Shown: positions 25,676 through 34,539, counted from the stretch's first letter. The stretch: DNA of 64,000 nt from Chitinophaga pinensis (GCA_945889235.1 CAMDBK010000001.1:9597-73596), one strand, 5' to 3'. Notes: a model not told the origin generated them from the sequence alone. A program made the numbers and translations.

Positions 25676-26782
25676 TTATTGAAATACTACTTCCACTCTT
25701 CTATTTTTTTGTTTTCCTTCTTCACTCTCGTTTGAGGAAATAGGCTCTGCATCACCCTTGCCATCAAAGGAAAGACGTGAGGCGTTGATATTTTTTTGTT
25801 TAAGATAATTCAAAACAGTTTCTGCACGATATTTTGAAAGAGTTAGGTTTTCTTCTTTTTCACCAACATTATCGGTATGCCCTGTAATGCTTGCTTTTAA
25901 ATCAGGATTGTTAATAAGATACTCAGCAAGTTCATTCAGTTCCTCAAAAGAAGAAGGAAGTAAATCTGTTTTTCCTGATTCAAAAACAATGTTTCTAAAA
26001 ATATGTGATCTACCTGTTTCATAAACTTTTGGCAATTCTGTGTCAGGAATTTTTTGCTCGACTTTTTGAACTGAACTTGTTTTTTCTTCTAAAGGAATTA
26101 GCGTAAAATCATCAATAAAATAGTGCGCATAATTAGCTTTGCCGGGTATTTCACGGTTGTAGGTTCTTATCTCCGATTCATTTCTTTCTCGATACACGAA
26201 TGAACCAAAGGTTAAGAATTTTTCTGTTCCGTCTGCTTCATAAACTGCTTCCAGTTTTTCCCAATCCTTTGAATTGGAATAACCATTTTCATTTCTGAAA
26301 ATAACTGAAGGTTTTCCAAGAAGCGGTTCATCGTTAAGCACCAAAATTTCTTTTGCTGTAAAAATGATACAGAACTCTTTCATACTGCCCAACCATGGTG
26401 CATCACCGCAACTGATGTAGATTTCCACTTTATACTTTTTTCCTTTCTCAAGTGGTTTTTTTAATTCTGCCTGAAGATATTCACGATAGGTTTTGGTGAT
26501 ACAAATTCCGGTATAGGCTTTTCCTGAATGCGGTTGTTGTTTACCGAAATAATTTTTTTCTGTTCCTGCTTTTTTGCTTTTCGAATCACTGTGATAATAA
26601 TCTCCTCCGCCCGCTAAAACCGGAATTGTCCAGTATTCCAAACACTTTTTTCCCTGACCGATATTTGTTGGTAAAGCTTTGTGTTGTTCAAAATCAGAAT
26701 TGAGCAAATAATTTTCCTGAGCACACAATTTATTCTGTAAAAAGAAAAACAGAAACAAATAAAAAAACTGTGCGGGTTTCAT
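25676..26782 (-). CDS. OmpA family protein with N-terminal carbohydrate-binding-like domain
   Basis: A 368-residue exported protein (signal FFYLFLFFFLQNKLCAQ). The N-terminal 220 residues form a beta-sandwich-like domain (NYLLNSDFEQHKALP, YTGICITKTYREYLQAEL, YKVEIYISCGDAPW, FIDDFTLIPL), the NxDFE...Y pattern of CBM-like modules in Bacteroidota OmpA proteins. The OmpA domain is at about 255-368 (IVFESGKTDLLPSSFEELNELAEYL, ITGHTDNVG, LSKYRAETVLNYL, NRRVEVVF). It starts 16 bp after cysN and is probably the last gene of the cys operon transcript. Confidence 0.85.
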   Translation of the reverse strand: MKPAQFFYLFLFFFLQNKLCAQENYLLNSDFEQHKALPTNIGQGKKCLEYWTIPVLAGGGDYYHSDSKSKKAGTEKNYFGKQQPHSGKAYTGICITKTYREYLQAELKKPLEKGKKYKVEIYISCGDAPWLGSMKEFCIIFTAKEILVLNDEPLLGKPSVIFRNENGYSNSKDWEKLEAVYEADGTEKFLTFGSFVYRERNESEIRTYNREIPGKANYAHYFIDDFTLIPLEEKTSSVQKVEQKIPDTELPKVYETGRSHIFRNIVFESGKTDLLPSSFEELNELAEYLINNPDLKASITGHTDNVGEKEENLTLSKYRAETVLNYLKQKNINASRLSFDGKGDAEPISSNESEEGKQKNRRVEVVFQ

Positions 26783-26798
26783 TTCTGAACTTTTTCTA

Positions 26799-28070
26799 TT
26801 ACTGAATCATTCCTGCAGCAACAGTTTCATTGGTTCCTTCATCAATAAGAATAAGGCTTCCGGTAATACGGTTGTTTTTATAACTGTCTTTGAATAACGG
26901 CTTGGTTGTGCGCAAACGTGCATGAAAAATATCGTTCATCTTCACGTTTTTATCATCTTCAATTTTCGTGAGTGTGTTGATGTCAATCTTATAATTTATT
27001 TCTTTGATAACAGCACGCGCCTCATTACTTGTATGCTTCAAAAAATATTTTGCTCCCGGTTGTGGTGAACGATTATTGAGCCAGCATAACATTGTATCCA
27101 CGTCTTGTGTACTTTCAGGTTGATTTTCTTTTTTTACAATCATGTCTCCGCGACTAATATCTATTTCATCTTCCAACGTAATAGAAACCGACATAGGCGC
27201 GAATGCCTCATCCAACGCGCCATCCAGCGTAGCAATGGATTTTATTTTTGAAGTAAATCCTGAAGGCAATGCAACAATTTCATCACCGGGTTTAAAAATT
27301 CCTCCGGCTATTCTTCCTGCATAACCGCGGTAATCGTGGTACTCATCTGTATGCGGACGAATTACATATTGCACAGGGAAACGCGCGTCCTCATGATTCC
27401 AGTCACTGCCGATGTGTACATTTTCTAAGGTGTTTAAAAGTGCTGAACCTTTGAACCAATCCATGTTAGTGGAGCGGTCTACTACATTATCGCCATGCAA
27501 CGCAGAAACAGGGACAAACTCAATATCCTTAACATCTAACGTTGCCGAAAACTTTTTGTAATCGGCAACAATGCGGTTGTAAACTTCTTCGCTGTAATCC
27601 ACTAAATCCATTTTGTTTACACACACAATCAAGTGTGGAATTTTCAACAACGAAGCAATAAAAGAATGACGACAGGTTTGCTCAATCACCCCTTTGCGTG
27701 CATCAATTAAAATCAGCGCAAGGTTGGCGGTTGATGCGCCCGTAATCATGTTGCGGGTGTACTGAATATGTCCGGGTGTATCGGCAATAATGAATTTACG
27801 TTTGGGTGTTGCGAAGTAGCGATACGCAACATCAATCGTAATTCCCTGCTCACGCTCCGCACGCAAGCCATCTGTTAAAAGTGAAAGATCAACATGCTGC
27901 AATCCCTTTTTTTCTGAACTCGCTTTTACAGCATCTAACTGGTCTTCAAAAATTGATTTGCTGTCATAAAGTAAACGACCGATTAAAGTGCTTTTGCCGT
28001 CATCAACTGACCCAGCAGTTGTGAAGCGAAGCAATTCCATATTAAGGTAAGAAACTGAATCTGCTTTCAT
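26799..28070 (-). CDS. cysN: Sulfate adenylyltransferase subunit 1 (GTPase)
   Basis: The GTP-hydrolysing subunit that drives formation of adenosine 5-phosphosulfate with CysD. The 423 residues contain the G1 motif AGSVDDGKSTLIGRLLYD (18-35), DTPGHIQYTRNM (G3), NKMDLVD (G4) and SALHGDNV (G5), then EF-Tu-like beta domains. It lacks the fused APS kinase (CysC is separate). The start ATG at 28070 overlaps the toxin stop in an ATGA overlap; the Met at residue 11 is an alternative. The gene order cysC-cysD-toxin/antitoxin-cysN is unusual. Confidence 0.95.
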   Translation of the reverse strand: MKADSVSYLNMELLRFTTAGSVDDGKSTLIGRLLYDSKSIFEDQLDAVKASSEKKGLQHVDLSLLTDGLRAEREQGITIDVAYRYFATPKRKFIIADTPGHIQYTRNMITGASTANLALILIDARKGVIEQTCRHSFIASLLKIPHLIVCVNKMDLVDYSEEVYNRIVADYKKFSATLDVKDIEFVPVSALHGDNVVDRSTNMDWFKGSALLNTLENVHIGSDWNHEDARFPVQYVIRPHTDEYHDYRGYAGRIAGGIFKPGDEIVALPSGFTSKIKSIATLDGALDEAFAPMSVSITLEDEIDISRGDMIVKKENQPESTQDVDTMLCWLNNRSPQPGAKYFLKHTSNEARAVIKEINYKIDINTLTKIEDDKNVKMNDIFHARLRTTKPLFKDSYKNNRITGSLILIDEGTNETVAAGMIQ

Positions 28071-28402
28071 CTTATTTTTACTTTCTTCAGCCTTGATATT
28101 TTTTTCGGATTCTGGCTGGAATGAAAAACACTCAAAATCTCAACCCTGTTTGTCTTTACACGATAAATTATTTTGTAAGGACGGTAAGTAAGCTTACGGT
28201 ATATTTTTGTCTTTGTTGGTAATTCAGAACACTCTTCGTAACGAAAAGGTGAAAAGACAAGAGATTTAGAAAGTTCTACGATTTCTGCAACAACCTTGTC
28301 TGCATTTTTCTGACTACCCTCTTTTATATGCTCATAAATATTTTTGAGGTTTTCTTCAGCATCACGCGACCAAAAAATCTCAAATAATTTTTTCTTTACC
28401 AC
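28067..28402 (-). CDS. RelE/ParE family toxin within the cys operon
   Basis: A 111-residue basic protein with the ParE/RelE fold pattern: N-terminal IFWSRDAEENLKNIYEHI, the helix KVVAEIVELSKSL, and the C-terminal strands YRKLTYRPYKIIYRVK and VEILSVFHSSQNPKKI. RelE-type members cut mRNA at the ribosome and ParE-type members poison gyrase; the sequence alone does not decide, and the ParE-like 'VFHSSQNP' fits the latter group better. It overlaps the antitoxin by 7 bp upstream and cysN by 4 bp downstream. Confidence 0.87.
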   Translation of the reverse strand: MVKKKLFEIFWSRDAEENLKNIYEHIKEGSQKNADKVVAEIVELSKSLVFSPFRYEECSELPTKTKIYRKLTYRPYKIIYRVKTNRVEILSVFHSSQNPKKISRLKKVKIR

Positions 28403-28620
28403 TTTTTAATGTTTTCCGCTAATTGCTGAACAGAAATGAATCCACTCTTTTCAGACTTTTTTATCATGGAGCGGAAGTCTTTTAAATCCATTGGTTCGCC
28501 TTTTACTGCAAGATTTTTATTCCCTGACTTAATGGATTTAACAGAAAGAAGTTTCTTAGCAACTTCAATCAGCAGATTGGCTTCCTTTTCGTTGTTTAGA
28601 GTGATAGTTATGGTTGTCAT
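28396..28620 (-). CDS. Antitoxin of the cys-operon TA pair
   Basis: A 74-residue protein with an N-terminal beta-strand region (TTITITLNNEKEANLLIEVAKKLL) and a C-terminal helical region (MDLKDFRSMIKKSEKSGFISVQQLAENIKKW), the size and layout of antitoxins paired with RelE/ParE-type toxins in Bacteroidota. It precedes the toxin with a 7-bp overlap, the standard order. It begins 27 bp after cysD ends. Family assignment is by context and size, not by a named DNA-binding motif. Confidence 0.8.
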   Translation of the reverse strand: MTTITITLNNEKEANLLIEVAKKLLSVKSIKSGNKNLAVKGEPMDLKDFRSMIKKSEKSGFISVQQLAENIKKW

Positions 28621-28647
28621 GTTTTTAATTTAGAAAAGCAAATTTAA

Positions 28648-29553
28648 TTAAAAATATCCACTCTTCTTCCTGTCTTCCATTGCTGCTTCACTTCTGCGGT
28701 CATCAATCCTGCTGCCGCGTTCCGTTACTCGTGTGGCTGCAACTTCAGCTACAATTTCTTCCACTGAATTTGCTGTGGATAATACTGCACCCGTGCAACT
28801 GATATCACCAATGGTGCGGAAACGCACCTGCATTTTTTCTACTTTTTCAGTTGGCTTGAGCGGAATAACATTTGCGTTTGCATAAATTACACCATCTCTG
28901 ACAAAGCACTCACGTTCGTGCGTAAAATACAACGAAGGCATTTCAATTTTTTCGTGAAGAATGTATTGCCACACATCCATCTCAGTCCAGTTGCTGATAG
29001 GAAACACACGAAAATGTTCACCGATATTTTTTCTGCCGTTGAAAATATTCCAGAGTTCTGGACGCTGGTTCTTCGGGTCCCACTGACCAAATTCATCCCG
29101 GTGCGAAAAGAAACGTTCTTTGGCTCTTGCCTTCTCTTCATCTCTGCGTGCACCGCCTATGCAGGCATCAAATTTATATTTTTCAATGGTGTCTAAAAGA
29201 GTAACTGTTTGCAACACATTGCGACTGGCATTGTATCCTTTTTCTTCCGTTACTTTTCCGGTATCAATACTTTCCTGAACCGAGCCAACAAGTAATTGTG
29301 CTCCGTATTTTTTTGCAAGATTATCACGGTAAACAAGTGTTTCCTCAAAGTTGTGTCCTGTATCAACGTGCAATAATGGAAACGGAATATTGGCAGGAAA
29401 AAACGCTTTTCGCGCCAGATGAAAACAAACAATACTGTCTTTGCCACCCGAAAAAAGTAATGCCGGTTTTTCGAACTGTGCCGCCACTTCACGAATCACA
29501 AAAATGGATTCTGCCTCTAATTCTTTTAAGTGTGAAAGCTGATACTGATTCAT
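28648..29553 (-). CDS. cysD: Sulfate adenylyltransferase subunit 2
   Basis: The subunit that joins sulfate to ATP to give adenosine 5-phosphosulfate, acting with CysN. The 301 residues match the family length. PP-loop motif LLFSGGKDSIVCFHLA at 32-47, then LLHVDTGHNF, IGGARRDEEKARAKERFFSHRD (about 135-156) and NIFNGR, the typical CysD blocks. It follows cysC with a 4-bp ATGA overlap (29550-29553) and is followed by the TA pair. Confidence 0.96.
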   Translation of the reverse strand: MNQYQLSHLKELEAESIFVIREVAAQFEKPALLFSGGKDSIVCFHLARKAFFPANIPFPLLHVDTGHNFEETLVYRDNLAKKYGAQLLVGSVQESIDTGKVTEEKGYNASRNVLQTVTLLDTIEKYKFDACIGGARRDEEKARAKERFFSHRDEFGQWDPKNQRPELWNIFNGRKNIGEHFRVFPISNWTEMDVWQYILHEKIEMPSLYFTHERECFVRDGVIYANANVIPLKPTEKVEKMQVRFRTIGDISCTGAVLSTANSVEEIVAEVAATRVTERGSRIDDRRSEAAMEDRKKSGYF

Positions 29554-30119
29554 TTCAATTCAATTTTCGGCAAAATAGTTTCAAGAATTTGCTGCACACA
29601 TTCCTGTAAATTCTGCTGGTGTGTGTTCAGTGTTAGTTCAGCATTGACAGGCTTTTCGTAAGGCGAGTCAATTCCTGTAAAATTTTTCAGTTCTCCTTTT
29701 CTTGCTTTTTTATACAAGCCTTTTACATCACGATGCTCACAAACTTCCAACGGACAATTTACAAATACTTCAACAAATTCATTTCCTAAAAGTTCACGAA
29801 CAATTTTTCTGTCGTTGGCAAAAGGCGAAATAAACGCAGCAATAACAACGGTTCCCGAATCAGCAAACAGTTTTGCAACCTCACCTGTTCTGCGGATATT
29901 TTCTTTTCGCGCTTCTTCGGTGAACGATAAATCTTTATTCAATCCTGTTCTTAAAATATCACCGTCCAACGTATAGGTGTGAATATTTTTTGCAAAAAGC
30001 TGTTGCTCCAGTTCATTCGCAATGGTTGACTTTCCCGCACCAGAAAGTCCGGTAAGCCATACGGCCAGACCTTTATGTCCTTTTAGTTTATTGCGTTCCC
30101 CTTTGCTTATATTTTTCAT
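29550..30119 (-). CDS. cysC: Adenylylsulfate kinase
   Basis: Phosphorylates APS to PAPS, the sulfate donor for sulfation or reduction. The 189 residues contain the Walker A motif GLSGAGKSTIANELE (24-38), LDGDILRTGLNKDLSFTEEARKENIRR (APS-binding lid) and EVFVNCPLEVCEHRD. It is the first gene of the cys operon. No CysH or sulfite reductase lies in the window, so whether PAPS serves sulfate assimilation or sulfation of glycans is open. Confidence 0.95.
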   Translation of the reverse strand: MKNISKGERNKLKGHKGLAVWLTGLSGAGKSTIANELEQQLFAKNIHTYTLDGDILRTGLNKDLSFTEEARKENIRRTGEVAKLFADSGTVVIAAFISPFANDRKIVRELLGNEFVEVFVNCPLEVCEHRDVKGLYKKARKGELKNFTGIDSPYEKPVNAELTLNTHQQNLQECVQQILETILPKIELK

Positions 30120-30127
30120 AAGAGGTG

Positions 30128-30135
30128 CAAAAGTA
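30128..30135 (-). promoter_or_regulatory. Predicted promoter of the cysC-cysD-TA-cysN operon
   Basis: TACTTTTG on the minus strand, 8 nt before the cysC start codon, fits TAnnTTTG. If used, the leader would be very short. Confidence 0.45.
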
Positions 30136-30190
30136 TTGAATTATAGGTTTTGATTTCTTTCTTTACATTTACCTTATTAAATCTAAAAAC

Positions 30191-31753
30191 ATGAAATTAA
30201 ATTTTACGCTTTTTCTTTTTGGTTTGCCTGCTGCCTGCTTTGCACAAAACCAGGTTCCTGTAATTTCAAATGTTACTACTACCGCTCCCTTTAATACCGG
30301 ACAGGTGCTGATTAATTACGATGTTGCCGACAATGAAAATGATAACGTTGACATCAAAGTTGCCTTTTCAAATGACGGAATAAATTACATTGTATCAGCC
30401 GGAACAACCAGTGGTGATGTGGGTTTCCAGATTACACCCAGTACAGGAAAACAAATTATCTGGAATTATGACACGCTCACTAACATCGTAAATTATTCGG
30501 TTCGACTGGTTGCTGATGACCGACAAATTCCAAACATACAGGACATTGTTGACCAGGTTGACAGCGTACTGCTGCGCAACGATTTAGAATATGTTTCTTC
30601 CGATATACGCCATTACCTAGCAAACCCAACACATCTGGAAGAGGTGAAAGACAGTATTCAATCGCGTTTTGAAGATGCAGGGCTTGCCGTTTACCGTCAG
30701 GATTTTGACCGCGCAAATTATCTGGGACAAAATATAATCGGAAAAAAAGCAGGACTTGGAATGGAGGCGCACACCTTTATTATTGATGCGCATTTCGATA
30801 CGGTGAGTGATGCACCCGGTGCAGATGATAATGGTTCGGGAGTGGTTGGTTTCTTAGAAGCACTGCGGGTTTTAGCGCCTTATAATTTTGAGAAAACAAT
30901 AAAATTTATCGGTTTTGATTTTGAAGAAAGCGTAGGAGTTGCAGGAACTTACGGCAGCGCCATGTACACACAAAGTCAAATTCCAAGCTGGGAAATAATT
31001 GATGGAGTGGCGAATTATGAAATGATTGGCTATTACACCAACGTAGTCAATTCACAACAAATTCCTTTCGGGTTTGCGTTTTTATTTCCCGACCAATATG
31101 CAATAGTTACAGCCGACAGCTCACGCGGAAATTTTTTAATCAATGCAGGTGATACTGAATCTTCTGCCTTTACCGCAGCGTTTGATTCGTTGTCAGGTAT
31201 TTATGTTCCGGCACTGAAAGTTACTTCAATTGTATTGCCTAACAACGGTTTGATTTCTGCTGATTTCCGCAGAAGCGACCATGCTAATTTCTGGGATTTA
31301 GATGTTCCCGCATTGTTGCTTACCGATGGCGCGAACTTCCGCAACCTTGATTACCACACGCCAAACGATACTGTGGGTAATTTGAATTTTACATTTATGT
31401 CTAACATTGTTAAAGGCACTGTTGCAACCATTGCAACACTTGCCGGGCTACAACACAGCTCCTATGTAGATGCAGGAAATATTATTGCCTCTGTTCCCGA
31501 ATCAAATTATGTGTGTGATGTTTTGGTTTTCCCAAACCCGGTAAAAAATAAACTGACCATTAAAACAGGTGATTGTTTTATGCAGGGTTTTAACCTTACA
31601 GTGCTTGATGTTCAGGGAAAATTAGTACGGGCAGAAAAAATTTCTGCAGGTTCACAAACCGAAATTTCATTTGAAAAAATTCCTTCAGGAAATTATTTTG
31701 TAGTGATGGAAGATGGCGGGAAGAGAAGTGTAAAGAAGGTGGTGGTGGAGTAA
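30191..31753 (+). CDS. Secreted M28-family peptidase with T9SS domain
   Basis: A 520-residue zinc aminopeptidase-type protein secreted by T9SS. Signal peptide MKLNFTLFLFGLPAACFAQ, an N-terminal beta-sandwich domain (20-110), and an M28 domain in about 160-415. Metal and catalytic residues: IDAHFDTVSDAPGADDNGSG (His and Asp ligands), FDFEESVGVAG (catalytic and metal Glu pair), DFRRSDHANFWD and YHTPNDT. A T9SS sorting domain closes the protein (LVFPNPVKNKLTIK, VLDVQGKLVRAEKI, GNYFVVMEDG, KKVVVE). It likely degrades extracellular peptides. Confidence 0.93.
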   Translation: MKLNFTLFLFGLPAACFAQNQVPVISNVTTTAPFNTGQVLINYDVADNENDNVDIKVAFSNDGINYIVSAGTTSGDVGFQITPSTGKQIIWNYDTLTNIVNYSVRLVADDRQIPNIQDIVDQVDSVLLRNDLEYVSSDIRHYLANPTHLEEVKDSIQSRFEDAGLAVYRQDFDRANYLGQNIIGKKAGLGMEAHTFIIDAHFDTVSDAPGADDNGSGVVGFLEALRVLAPYNFEKTIKFIGFDFEESVGVAGTYGSAMYTQSQIPSWEIIDGVANYEMIGYYTNVVNSQQIPFGFAFLFPDQYAIVTADSSRGNFLINAGDTESSAFTAAFDSLSGIYVPALKVTSIVLPNNGLISADFRRSDHANFWDLDVPALLLTDGANFRNLDYHTPNDTVGNLNFTFMSNIVKGTVATIATLAGLQHSSYVDAGNIIASVPESNYVCDVLVFPNPVKNKLTIKTGDCFMQGFNLTVLDVQGKLVRAEKISAGSQTEISFEKIPSGNYFVVMEDGGKRSVKKVVVE

Positions 31754-32611
31754 TTATTTCTTCCCTTTAACCAATATCCAAACCCCCAGCGCTACAAAAG
31801 GAATACTGAGAATTTGTCCCATATCAATAGGCAGGTAATCTTCAAAACTTACCTGACGCTCTTTTATAAATTCAACTAAAAAGCGGAAGGTGAAAATGGA
31901 GATGATGCAGAGGGCGAAGTAAAAACCAACGTGTGGACTTGTTTGTTGCTTCTCGACTACGCTCGAAGTGACAGCAAGACCGTTTCGTTTGTACAACAAA
32001 AACATAACAATAAACAAACTGAAATAAAAAATAGCTTCATACAATTGTGCAGGATGGCGGGGTTCCATATCAACCTGTTCAAAAACAATTGCCCAGGGTA
32101 CATCGGTTGGGTAGCCGATAATTTCAGAATTAAAAAAGTTGGCCATGCGTATAAACCCGCAGGCAAGTGGTGTGGCAATGGCTATGCGGTCTAAAAGCGG
32201 GAGCAGGTCTTCTTTGGTTTTCCATTTATAAATTAAGAGTGCCAGCAAAATTCCAAATGCACCGCCATGACTTGCCAATCCGGTATAGGCTTTAAACACC
32301 ATTGCTCCGTTTTCATCATACCCAATGGGCAGCAACATTTCAAGCGGATGAAAAAGAAAATAATCGGGTTCATAAAAAAGACAATGCCCTAGTCGCGCTC
32401 CGGCAAATGAACCAATAATAGCATACGTTGCCAGCTGACTTAATTTCTGATACGGAATATGTTCGCGCTTATACAGCCATTCCAGAAACTGAAAGGCTGC
32501 AATAAATCCACCCACAAACAGCAGCCCGTAATAGCGTACAGGTATCCCGAAAACAGTAAATGCTTCGGGTGAGATGTTCCAGTGGATGAAGACGGTCATA
32601 AGAAGCGGCAA
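31754..32611 (-). CDS. lgt: Prolipoprotein diacylglyceryl transferase
   Basis: Adds diacylglycerol to lipobox cysteines at the inner membrane, the first step of lipoprotein maturation. The 285 residues have about seven membrane segments, YYGLLFVGGFIAAF, the HGG motif GLASHGGAFGILLALL near 113 and the signature RMANFFNSEIIGYPTDVPWA near 158-177. PRHPAQLYEAIFYF follows. Residues around 212-221 (VTSSVVEK) are encoded by a short repeat (31949-31974) inserted in a loop. The many lipoproteins in this window are its likely substrates. The start could alternatively be Met5. Confidence 0.93.
   Translation of the reverse strand: MPLLMTVFIHWNISPEAFTVFGIPVRYYGLLFVGGFIAAFQFLEWLYKREHIPYQKLSQLATYAIIGSFAGARLGHCLFYEPDYFLFHPLEMLLPIGYDENGAMVFKAYTGLASHGGAFGILLALLIYKWKTKEDLLPLLDRIAIATPLACGFIRMANFFNSEIIGYPTDVPWAIVFEQVDMEPRHPAQLYEAIFYFSLFIVMFLLYKRNGLAVTSSVVEKQQTSPHVGFYFALCIISIFTFRFLVEFIKERQVSFEDYLPIDMGQILSIPFVALGVWILVKGKK
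31949..31974. repeat. GTCACTTCGAGCGTAGTCGAGAAG-type element inside lgt
   Basis: On the minus strand the stretch reads GCTGTCACTTCGAGCGTAGT and onward to CGAGAAGC. The second copy, intergenic at 38637-38661, differs by two bases. Inside lgt it supplies codons for the peptide VTSSVVEK. Confidence 0.8.
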
Positions 32612-32663
32612 AGTAAAGAGATTTTCTTTGGAGGATGGAATTCCGGCATAAACACATTCTCCT

Positions 32664-32671
32664 TATATTTG
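32664..32671 (+). promoter_or_regulatory. Predicted -7 box of the second TA pair
   Basis: TATATTTG fits TAnnTTTG, 40 nt before the ATG at 32711, and would make in-frame upstream starts (32582) unused. Confidence 0.5.
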
Positions 32672-32710
32672 TCTGCCCGTTCCATTCAGGCGGGTAAAAA
32701 AAACAGCGCC

Positions 32711-32932
32711 ATGCTTTATACCATTGACATAAACCAGGAAAATAAAAATTCTCATTTAGTAAAGCTCTTGCTTGAAAACCAGAAATTAGTGCGGCTGAAA
32801 AAATTGAAAGAGAAGGCAACAAAACCCAATAAACTTATGGAAGAACTTGAAAAAGGTTTGCTGGAAGTAAAACTAATGAGCGAAGGAAAAAAACCAAAAC
32901 GAAAATTAAAGAAGTTGCTGAATGGCAAATAA
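32711..32932 (+). CDS. Antitoxin-like small protein
   Basis: A 73-residue protein starting MLYTIDINQENKNSHLVKLLLENQKLVRLKKLKEKATK, followed by a highly basic end. It overlaps the next gene by 11 bp and precedes it, as antitoxins of RelE-type pairs do. It has no recognised DNA-binding motif, so the call relies on size, charge and position. The long in-frame upstream extension has no promoter and is discarded. Confidence 0.7.
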   Translation: MLYTIDINQENKNSHLVKLLLENQKLVRLKKLKEKATKPNKLMEELEKGLLEVKLMSEGKKPKRKLKKLLNGK

Positions 32933-33260
32933 TGTTTACCACACTTCGTTTTTTGAAAACAGATATAAACGCCTTGCCCGCAAACACAAAACATTAGAAC
33001 AAGATCTTAAAGCACTTGAGAAAGATTTAACACTTAATCCTGAACAGGGAAAAAGTTTAGGCGCAAACCTCTACAAAATAAGGCTGGCAGTTGAAAGTAA
33101 AGGGAAAGGGAAGAGCGGAGGGTTCAGAATTATTACCTACCTGATAAAGAAAGCAGCAAATGAAAAGGAAATTTATCTGCTTACCATTTACGATAAGAGC
33201 GAAGAAAGTTCAATAGACAAAAAATTACTCTTGCAGATTGTGAAGAGCTTGTTTAGTTAA
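32922..33260 (+). CDS. RelE/HigB-like toxin
   Basis: A 112-residue basic protein. SFFENRYKRLARKHKTLEQDLKALEKDL, the loop GKSLGANLYKIRLAVESKGKGKSGGFRIITYL and EKEIYLLTIYDKSEESSIDKKLLLQIVKSL match the RelE/HigB layout with the KxRxA...GGxRxI core. It likely cleaves ribosome-bound mRNA. It overlaps the antitoxin-like gene by 11 bp. It is independent of the toxin in the cys operon and is of a different subfamily. Confidence 0.85.
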   Translation: MANNVYHTSFFENRYKRLARKHKTLEQDLKALEKDLTLNPEQGKSLGANLYKIRLAVESKGKGKSGGFRIITYLIKKAANEKEIYLLTIYDKSEESSIDKKLLLQIVKSLFS

Positions 33261-33336
33261 ATCCTACGCTGCCCTGATTTCTGCTTTTTTGTTGCTGCTT
33301 TTTATTTCTTTGTTTACTTTTAGCACAAAGCCCGTC

Positions 33337-34539
33337 ATGATTAGCAGACTAAAAAAGCTGGTTTCATCGTATGCATTTGTAATTGTTGTGTACGCTGTAT
33401 TTGCTGTGGGGGCAAGCGTTATATCGCTGGTATCGGGAACAAAAACCTTTTACGAGGGAGGAAAAGAATACAAGAAGTATAACAACTACACCATTTTTGA
33501 AAAATCATATCATCACTTTATTGAAGGTAAAGATTTGTATGTGCTTTACCCCGATGAGCACTGGGATTTATATAAATACAGTCCCACCTTTTCCCTGTGC
33601 TTTGGTGTGTTTGCGCTGCTTCCCGATTGGGCAGGATTAAATTTATGGAACCTGCTGAATGCTTTTATTTTAGTACTGGCGGTTTACCTGCTGCCAAAAA
33701 TTCCGGATAATAACAAAGTGCTTATTCTTTTTCTTTGCGCCATTGAATTAATGACTTCTATGCAAAGTCAGCAATCAAATGCATTGATAGCGGGTTTACT
33801 TATTCTTGCTTTTGCCTTGCTGGAAAAAGACAACTATTTTATGGCAGCATTTTTCATTGTTTTTTCGGTGTATATCAAGTTGTTTGGTCTGGTGGCGTTT
33901 GCTCTCTATCTGTTTTATCCGGGTAAACTAAAACTGGCTGCATACACCGCTTTCTGGATGGTTTTTCTTTTTCTGCTGCCTTTGGTAACTATAGATTGGC
34001 AGCAGTATAAAGTATTGTTGCTTAGCTGGCAACATTTATTGTCAACTGACGAAGCGGTTTCAAATGGCTACTCGGTTATGGGCTGGCTGCGCTCGTGGTT
34101 TGGTTTTCAGGGCAGCAATAGTTGGGTAGTGCTTACCGGAGTGATTTTGTTTTTAGTTCCGCTGGCAAAATTAAGTGCTTACAAAAATTACCGGTTCAGG
34201 ATGCTGGCGCTTTGTTCTGTTCTTTTGTGGATTGTTATTTTTAATCACAAAGCCGAATCGCCTACCTATATAATTGCCATGACAGGGGTTGCCATCTGGT
34301 TTGCGGGCAGCGAAAAAAATTCACTCAACCTGCTGCTGCTTATCTGCGCATTTCTATTAACCAGTTTATCTCCTACCGATTTATTTCCGCGCTACATACG
34401 GCTTGAGTATATACGGCCTTATGCCTTAAAAGCGCTGCCCTGCATAGTAATCTGGGTAAAGGTTATTTATGATATGCTAAGGTTGAAAACACAGAATGAA
34501 AATAATTTACGCGCTTTAAACGGGAATGTAAATGAATGA
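33337..34539 (+). CDS. GT87-like (DUF2029) polytopic glycosyltransferase
   Basis: A 400-residue membrane protein starting MISRLKKLVSSYAFVIVVY; the in-frame Met at 33289 would add 16 mostly hydrophobic residues and is less likely. About ten membrane segments are seen. The first loop has an acidic stretch (HFIEGKDLYVLYPDEHWDLYKYSPTFSLCF), the DUF2029/GT87 pattern 'Dx(L)Y..P..YPP/SPTF'. Such proteins use polyprenyl-phosphate mannose as donor in the best-studied group. Target unknown. Confidence 0.78.
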   Translation: MISRLKKLVSSYAFVIVVYAVFAVGASVISLVSGTKTFYEGGKEYKKYNNYTIFEKSYHHFIEGKDLYVLYPDEHWDLYKYSPTFSLCFGVFALLPDWAGLNLWNLLNAFILVLAVYLLPKIPDNNKVLILFLCAIELMTSMQSQQSNALIAGLLILAFALLEKDNYFMAAFFIVFSVYIKLFGLVAFALYLFYPGKLKLAAYTAFWMVFLFLLPLVTIDWQQYKVLLLSWQHLLSTDEAVSNGYSVMGWLRSWFGFQGSNSWVVLTGVILFLVPLAKLSAYKNYRFRMLALCSVLLWIVIFNHKAESPTYIIAMTGVAIWFAGSEKNSLNLLLLICAFLLTSLSPTDLFPRYIRLEYIRPYALKALPCIVIWVKVIYDMLRLKTQNENNLRALNGNVNE

